Below are positions 60,117 to 64,000 of a stretch of DNA of 64,000 nucleotides, in pieces. The stretch spans positions 40,769 to 104,768 of the forward strand of contig NZ_JAIQLH010000010.1 of NCBI RefSeq assembly GCF_020037025.1, read 5' to 3'. This DNA comes from Streptomyces huiliensis (GTDB lineage Bacteria; Actinomycetota; Actinomycetes; Streptomycetales; Streptomycetaceae). Below the pieces are notes generated by a model. It searched no databases, was not told the origin of the DNA, and saw nothing but the letters and a program-made list of their open reading frames with translations. The position numbers and the translations under genes were made by a program. Within the stretch, counting starts at the first letter, position 1; each line of letters begins with the position of its first letter.

Positions 60117-61880
60117 TTATCGGCCGCCGGCCCGGGCCCCGCCCGCCGCGCCGTGGGCCACCGGGCAGCCGCCGCCTCCCCCGCCGTTCGCCAGCGGGAT
60201 GCGCCACTCCAGGAGGGTCCCGCCGCCCGTCGGGGCGGCCAGGGTGAGGGTGCCGCCGTGGCGCTCGGCGCGTTCGGCGAGGTTGCGGAGGCCGCTGCGG
60301 CGGGTGTCGGTGGCGGGCATGCCGACGCCGTCGTCGGCGACCGTCAGGACGAGGGCCCCGCCCTCGTTGACGACGGCGACGTCGACCGCGCCGGCCTCCG
60401 CGTGCCGGGCGACGTTGGCCAGGGCCTCGGCGAGGACGGCGACGGCGTCGTCGGCGGCCTCGCGGGGCACCTGGGTGTCGAGCAGGCCCTCCATGCGCAG
60501 GCTGGGGGCGAAGCCGAGCGCGGTGCCGGCCTCGGCGACGGCCCGGACGACGCGGGTGCGCAGGCCGTGCTGGGGGGCGGTCTCGCGGGAGCGGAGGCCG
60601 AAGATGGTGGACCGGATGATCTTTATGGTCTCGTCCAGGTCGCCGACGGCGCGGCGGACGCGTTCGGCGGCCTCGGGGTGGTCGATGAACCGGTCGGCGC
60701 TCTGCAGGGTCATGCCGGTGGCGAACAGCCGCTGGATGGCGAGGTCGTGGAGGTCGCGGGCGATCCGGTCGCGGTCCTCCAGGAGGGCCAACTGGGCGGT
60801 GTCGGCGCGGCGTTCGGCGAGTTCCATGGCCAGGCCGGTCTGACCGGCGAAGGCCAGCAGCGGTTCGGCCTCCCACTCGGGGAAGTCCCCGGCGCCCGCG
60901 GCCCGGACGAGCAGCAGGACGCCGTGGACGGCGTCGTCGCCGGAGGTGACGGGCACGGCCAGGGCGGAACCCGGGCCGGCCGGGCCCGCCGGTACCTCGT
61001 CGGCGCGGCCACGGACGGGGCGGGCGCCGGTGAACGCGGCGCCGCTCAGGGTGCCTTCGAGGGGCAGGACCAGGTGCCGGAGCGTGTCGGCCCCCACCCC
61101 GGTGGCCGCCTCGACGGTCAGCGCGCCGTCCCCGGCCTCCGGCAGGGAGAACGCGGCGAGGGCGGAACCGGTGATCTCGCGGGCGAGTTCGGTGATGCGG
61201 GCGGTGACCTCGTCGCGCGGCCGGTCGGTCATCAGGGCCGTCGTCACCTCCGCGCCGGCCCGCAGCCACCGTTCGCGCCGGGTGGACTCCTCGTACAGAC
61301 GGGCGTTCTCGATGGCGATGCCGGCGGCGACGGCGAGGGTGGCCAGCACCTCCTCGTCCTCGTCCTCGAAGCTCGCGCCCCCGCGCTTCTCCGTCAGGTA
61401 CAGGTTGCCGAAGACGTGGTCGCGGACGCGGATGGGCACTCCGAGGAAGGTGCTCATCGGCGGGTGGCCGGACGGGAAGCCGTACGAGGCGGGGTGGTCG
61501 CAGATCTCCGGCAGCCGCAGCGGTTCCGGACGGCGGATCAGCTCGCCCAGGATGCCGTGGCCGCAGGGGTACGGGCCGATGGCCGCGATCTCCTCGTCGG
61601 TGAGCCCGACGGTGAGGAACTGGGACAGCCGCCGGCCGTCCGGGCCGATGACGCCGAGGGCGCCGTACCGCGCGTCGACGAGCACGACGGCCGCCTCGAT
61701 GATGCCGCGCAGCACCTGCTCCAGGTCCAGGCCGCGGCCGACCGACAGCACGGCCTCCAGCAGCTTGTGCACGCGGTCGCGGGTGCCGCGGGCGGCGTCG
61801 AGCCGGGCCTGGACCTCGTCCAGCAGTTCGTCCAGTCTGAGCTGCGGCAGCCGTACGGCCGCCGCCCCGGTGTTCTCCAC
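60117..61880 (-). CDS. DevS/DosT-like GAF sensor histidine kinase
   Basis: A 587-residue cytoplasmic kinase. Two GAF domains (about 50-205 and 220-380) include GHGILGELIRRPEPLRL and FLGVPIRVRDHVFGNLYLTEK, as in heme-binding DevS/DosT. The HisKA_3 phospho-acceptor is RDRIARDLHDLAIQRLFATG, followed by a HATPase with ANVARHAEAG, DDGVGMP and GGTLTLAAPTGGGTLLEWRIPL. The C-terminus is Gly-rich with a CPVAHG segment. It is the probable partner of the DevR-like regulator at 39046 and senses oxygen, NO or redox state. The 249-bp gap to the divergent VKOR gene holds a DevR-type palindrome. Confidence 0.9.
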   Translation of the reverse strand: MENTGAAAVRLPQLRLDELLDEVQARLDAARGTRDRVHKLLEAVLSVGRGLDLEQVLRGIIEAAVVLVDARYGALGVIGPDGRRLSQFLTVGLTDEEIAAIGPYPCGHGILGELIRRPEPLRLPEICDHPASYGFPSGHPPMSTFLGVPIRVRDHVFGNLYLTEKRGGASFEDEDEEVLATLAVAAGIAIENARLYEESTRRERWLRAGAEVTTALMTDRPRDEVTARITELAREITGSALAAFSLPEAGDGALTVEAATGVGADTLRHLVLPLEGTLSGAAFTGARPVRGRADEVPAGPAGPGSALAVPVTSGDDAVHGVLLLVRAAGAGDFPEWEAEPLLAFAGQTGLAMELAERRADTAQLALLEDRDRIARDLHDLAIQRLFATGMTLQSADRFIDHPEAAERVRRAVGDLDETIKIIRSTIFGLRSRETAPQHGLRTRVVRAVAEAGTALGFAPSLRMEGLLDTQVPREAADDAVAVLAEALANVARHAEAGAVDVAVVNEGGALVLTVADDGVGMPATDTRRSGLRNLAERAERHGGTLTLAAPTGGGTLLEWRIPLANGGGGGGCPVAHGAAGGARAGGR

Positions 61881-61956
61881 GCCTCTCCTCGCCTCTCCCG
61901 GGCCCCGCGCCCCGCCTGATCAAGCCCCCGCACACCGTATCGCCGTGCCCCGCGGT

Positions 61957-61972
61957 GGGGCCGACCGGCCCC
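61957..61972. promoter_or_regulatory. DevR/OsdR-type palindrome between devS-like and VKOR genes
   Basis: GGGGCC-GACC-GGCCCC, perfect 6-bp arms with a 4-base spacer. It lies 76 bases upstream of the devS-like start and 158 bases upstream of the VKOR start, so it could serve either or both divergent promoters. It shares arms and spacing with the sites at 38950 and 62799. Confidence 0.55.
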
Positions 61973-62129
61973 TGTACCGCACATGGGTGGGGCGGTTGAA
62001 TGAGGCGACGGTCCCGCCGCCGAGTGGCGCGGCGGCGGGACCGCTCCGCCCTGCCCGGCGGCCCGTCGTCCCGCCGGGAGGGCGGGTCCCCGGCGCGGGG
62101 CCTCGCGCCCAGGGAGCAGGAGGACTGCC

Positions 62130-62786
62130 ATGACCGACACCGCGCTCGACCGGTCCGCCGACGGGAGCGTCCGGGGCCCCGGCCCCGCGGCGGCGGGTCC
62201 ACCGGCCGCTCGGCAGACCGCCGGGGCGGGCCGGGCCCTGGCCTGGCTGCTGGTCGTGGCCGGCGCGCTGGGCCTGCTGGCTTCCTTCCAGATCACCGTC
62301 GACAAGATCCGGCTGACGGAGAATCCGGGCTTCCGGCCCGCGTGCAGCCTCAACGCCGTGGTCTCGTGCACCAACGTGATGCTGAGCGACCAGGCGTCGG
62401 TGTTCGGCTTCCCCAACCCCCTGATCGGCCTGGTCGCCTACGCGGTCGTCGTCGCGCTCGGCGTCGTCCTGCTGACCGGCGCCCGCCTGCCGCGCTGGTG
62501 CTGGCTGGGGCTGAACCTGGGGACGCTGGCCGGGGCGGTGTTCTGCATGTGGCTGATGTCCCAGGCGCTCTACGCGATCGGGGCGCTGTGCCTGTGGTGC
62601 TGTCTGGCGTGGGCCGTGACGATCGCCCTGTTCTGGTACACGACCGTGCACAACCTCCGGCACCGGTTCCTGCCCGCGCCGCGTCCGCTGGTGCTGGGGG
62701 CGCTGGAGTTCCACTGGGTGGTTCCCGCCGCCTGGTACGGGGTGATCGCGCTGCTCGTGGTGGGGCGGTTCTGGGCGCCCTGGTGA
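62130..62786 (+). CDS. Vitamin K epoxide reductase (VKOR) family protein
   Basis: A 218-residue membrane protein with four to five hydrophobic segments. The VKOR redox elements are the loop cysteines (RPACSLNAVVSCTNVM) and the active-site CxxC in LCLWCCLAW. In actinobacteria VKOR homologues reoxidise DsbA-like proteins during disulfide formation in exported proteins. GGAGGACTGCC precedes the ATG. A DevR-type palindrome lies on each side of the gene. Confidence 0.92.
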   Translation: MTDTALDRSADGSVRGPGPAAAGPPAARQTAGAGRALAWLLVVAGALGLLASFQITVDKIRLTENPGFRPACSLNAVVSCTNVMLSDQASVFGFPNPLIGLVAYAVVVALGVVLLTGARLPRWCWLGLNLGTLAGAVFCMWLMSQALYAIGALCLWCCLAWAVTIALFWYTTVHNLRHRFLPAPRPLVLGALEFHWVVPAAWYGVIALLVVGRFWAPW

Positions 62787-62798
62787 GCGGGGGGCGAA

Positions 62799-62813
62799 GG
62801 GGCCGTTCGGCCC
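62799..62813. promoter_or_regulatory. DevR/OsdR-type palindrome upstream of ctaD
   Basis: GGGGCC-GTTC-GGCCC, the same 15 bases as at 38950-38964, lies 12 bases after the VKOR stop and 139 bases before the ctaD start. It could also act as a stem in a VKOR transcript terminator, but the identity with the devR-upstream site favours a protein-binding site. Confidence 0.5.
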
Positions 62814-62951
62814 TCCCTCCGGGCCCCGCCCGGCCCCAGCCCCGGCCCCCGGCCGCCGCCGATCATGAACGAGGCCGGACGGGCCCGTGACCCTCACGGC
62901 GCACCCCTTCCGGTCCGCGAAGAATTCGGCAGATGCGGAGCAGGTGTGCCA

Positions 62952-64000
62952 GTGGACGGCGTCGGGATGCGGAGCGGCGAGAAACCCCTGGGAGCGGAAC
63001 CCCTGACGGAGCACCCTCCGGCGGAGGCGACCGCGGGGTACCGGCCGAGGAGTTCGCCCGTCGAGTGGCTGACGACCACCGACCACAAGCGGATCGGGAC
63101 CCTCTACCTGGTCTCCGCCTTCGTCTTCTTCATCATCGGCGGGGTGCTGGCGCTGCTGATGCGCGCCGAACTGGCCCGCCCCGGCTCGCAGATCATGTCG
63201 AACGAGCAGTTCAACCAGGCGTTCACGATGCACGGCTCGATCATGCTGCTGCTCTTCGCGATGCCGCTGTTCACCGGCTTCGCGAACTGGATCATGCCGT
63301 TGCAGATCGGCGCTCCGGACGTGGCGTTCCCCCGGCTGAACATGCTGTCGTTCTGGCTGTTCCTCTTCGGCTCGCTGATCGCCGCCGCCGGCTTCCTCAC
63401 CCCGCAGGGCGCCGCCGACTTCGGCTGGTTCGCCTACACGCCGCTGTCCGACTCGCAGCACTCCCCCGGCGTCGGCGCGGACCTGTGGATCATGGGCGTG
63501 GCGCTGTCCGGCTTCGGCAGCATCCTGGGTGCCGTCAACTTCATCACCACCATCATCTGCATGCGCGCGCCCGGCATGACGATGTTCCGGATGCCGATCT
63601 TCACCTGGAACGTCCTGCTGACCGCCCTGCTCATCCTGCTGGTGTTCCCGGTGCTGGCGGCCGCGCTGTTCGCGCTGGAGATGGACCGCAAGTTCGGCTC
63701 GCACATCTTCGACGCGGCCAACGGCGGGGCCCTGCTGTGGCAGCACCTCTTCTGGTTCTTCGGCCACCCCGAGGTGTACGTGCTGGCGCTGCCGTTCTTC
63801 GGCATCGTCTCCGAGGTCATCCCGGTCTTCTCCCGCAAGCCGATGTTCGGCTACTGGGGTCTGATCGCGGCGACGATCTCGATCGCCGGCCTCTCGGTGA
63901 CGGTGTGGGCGCACCACATGTACGTGACCGGTGGTGTCCTCCTCCCGTTCTTCTCCTTCATGACCTTCCTGATCGCGGTCCCGACGGGGGTGAAGTTCTT
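62952..64000 (+). CDS. ctaD: Cytochrome c oxidase subunit I, 3' end beyond window
   Basis: The first about 350 residues of the aa3-type oxidase catalytic subunit; the reading frame runs off the right edge. It reduces O2 at the heme a3-CuB centre and pumps protons. Seen are [20 protein letters not shown], the heme a ligand in FTMHGSIML, the CuB His-Tyr pair in [10 protein letters not shown] and the two CuB histidines in [10 protein letters not shown]. The GTG at 62952 is proposed (GGAGCAGG upstream); GTG 62946 and ATG 62967 are alternatives. No other cta gene precedes it directly, so this may be a second, separately regulated ctaD copy; the DevR-type palindrome upstream supports conditional control. 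Confidence 0.93.
   Translation, partial: MDGVGMRSGEKPLGAEPLTEHPPAEATAGYRPRSSPVEWLTTTDHKRIGTLYLVSAFVFFIIGGVLALLMRAELARPGSQIMSNEQFNQAFTMHGSIMLLLFAMPLFTGFANWIMPLQIGAPDVAFPRLNMLSFWLFLFGSLIAAAGFLTPQGAADFGWFAYTPLSDSQHSPGVGADLWIMGVALSGFGSILGAVNFITTIICMRAPGMTMFRMPIFTWNVLLTALLILLVFPVLAAALFALEMDRKFGSHIFDAANGGALLWQHLFWFFGHPEVYVLALPFFGIVSEVIPVFSRKPMFGYWGLIAATISIAGLSVTVWAHHMYVTGGVLLPFFSFMTFLIAVPTGVKF

Noticed and set aside
61920..63917. Minus-strand open frame of 665 codons across VKOR and ctaD
   Set aside because: His/Gln/Glu/Arg-rich translation, antisense to two well-identified genes.
1..64000. CRISPR arrays, tRNA or rRNA genes
   Set aside because: No regularly spaced repeats of 25-40 bases and no tRNA-like cloverleaf with a T-loop consensus were noticed; a tRNAscan/CRT run would settle it.

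Overview
The window is a high-GC actinobacterial chromosome segment, almost certainly Streptomyces. The signs are strong third-position G/C, GTG and TTG starts, TAGGxT-type -10 boxes, mycothiol-dependent formaldehyde dehydrogenase, Spo0M, a DevR/DevS-type two-component pair and many short secreted proteins. No tRNA, rRNA, insertion sequence, integrase or CRISPR array was found by reading. The left edge probably cuts a biosynthetic cluster and the right edge cuts ctaD.

Layout. (1) 160-6416: a tightly coupled six-gene operon: CitE-type aldolase, alpha-oxoamine synthase, MaoC-type dehydratase, PGM1-like ATP-grasp ligase, amidinotransferase and an MDR enoyl reductase. This is the enzyme set expected for a ketomemicin-type carbonylmethylene pseudopeptide, with an aldol/dehydration/reduction path to an acyl-CoA, decarboxylative condensation with an amino acid, amidination and ATP-grasp ligation. 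(2) 6425-17179: housekeeping and accessory genes: cold-shock-domain protein, FAD monooxygenase, Fsr-like MFS pump, mscR with its metallo-hydrolase partner, FMN oxidoreductase-like protein, acyl-CoA ligase, L,D-transpeptidase and a Streptomyces hypothetical with a coupled 33-codon leader ORF. (3) 17219-34619: secreted or membrane proteins (pentapeptide protein, papain-like protease with a membrane-anchored partner, two RTX-like secreted paralogues), gluconokinase, tautomerase, three Nudix proteins (counting 54835), Spo0M, membrane Mrr nuclease, HIT protein, a phosphoribosyltransferase-hydrolase fusion and a TetR/reductase divergon. (4) 34796-42190: photolyase, pyruvate oxidase, a DevR-like regulator and phosphoketolase, which together look like redox and overflow-carbon metabolism. 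(5) 42367-54538: a WapA-like polymorphic toxin locus: a LamG-rich secreted protein, a 2322-residue RHS protein with a Hint domain and a PD-(D/E)XK-like C-terminal tip, and a downstream AT-richer putative immunity gene. (6) 54835-60077: Nudix, a CGNR regulator divergent from an alpha/beta hydrolase, then a two-gene terpene cassette (GGPP-type synthase and terpene synthase) flanked by duplicated NIPSNAP-locus DNA. (7) 60117-64000: a DevS-like sensor kinase, a VKOR-family protein and cytochrome c oxidase subunit I (partial).

The most notable structure beyond the genes is a set of three near-identical intergenic palindromes, GGGGCC-GNYC-GGCCC. They lie upstream of devR (38950), between devS and the VKOR gene (61957) and upstream of ctaD (62799), and they suggest one DevR/OsdR-type regulon linking genes 20 kb apart. 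Other strong regulatory candidates are the TetR palindrome at 32480-32494 and paired operator half-sites between the CGNR regulator and the hydrolase (55996-56031).
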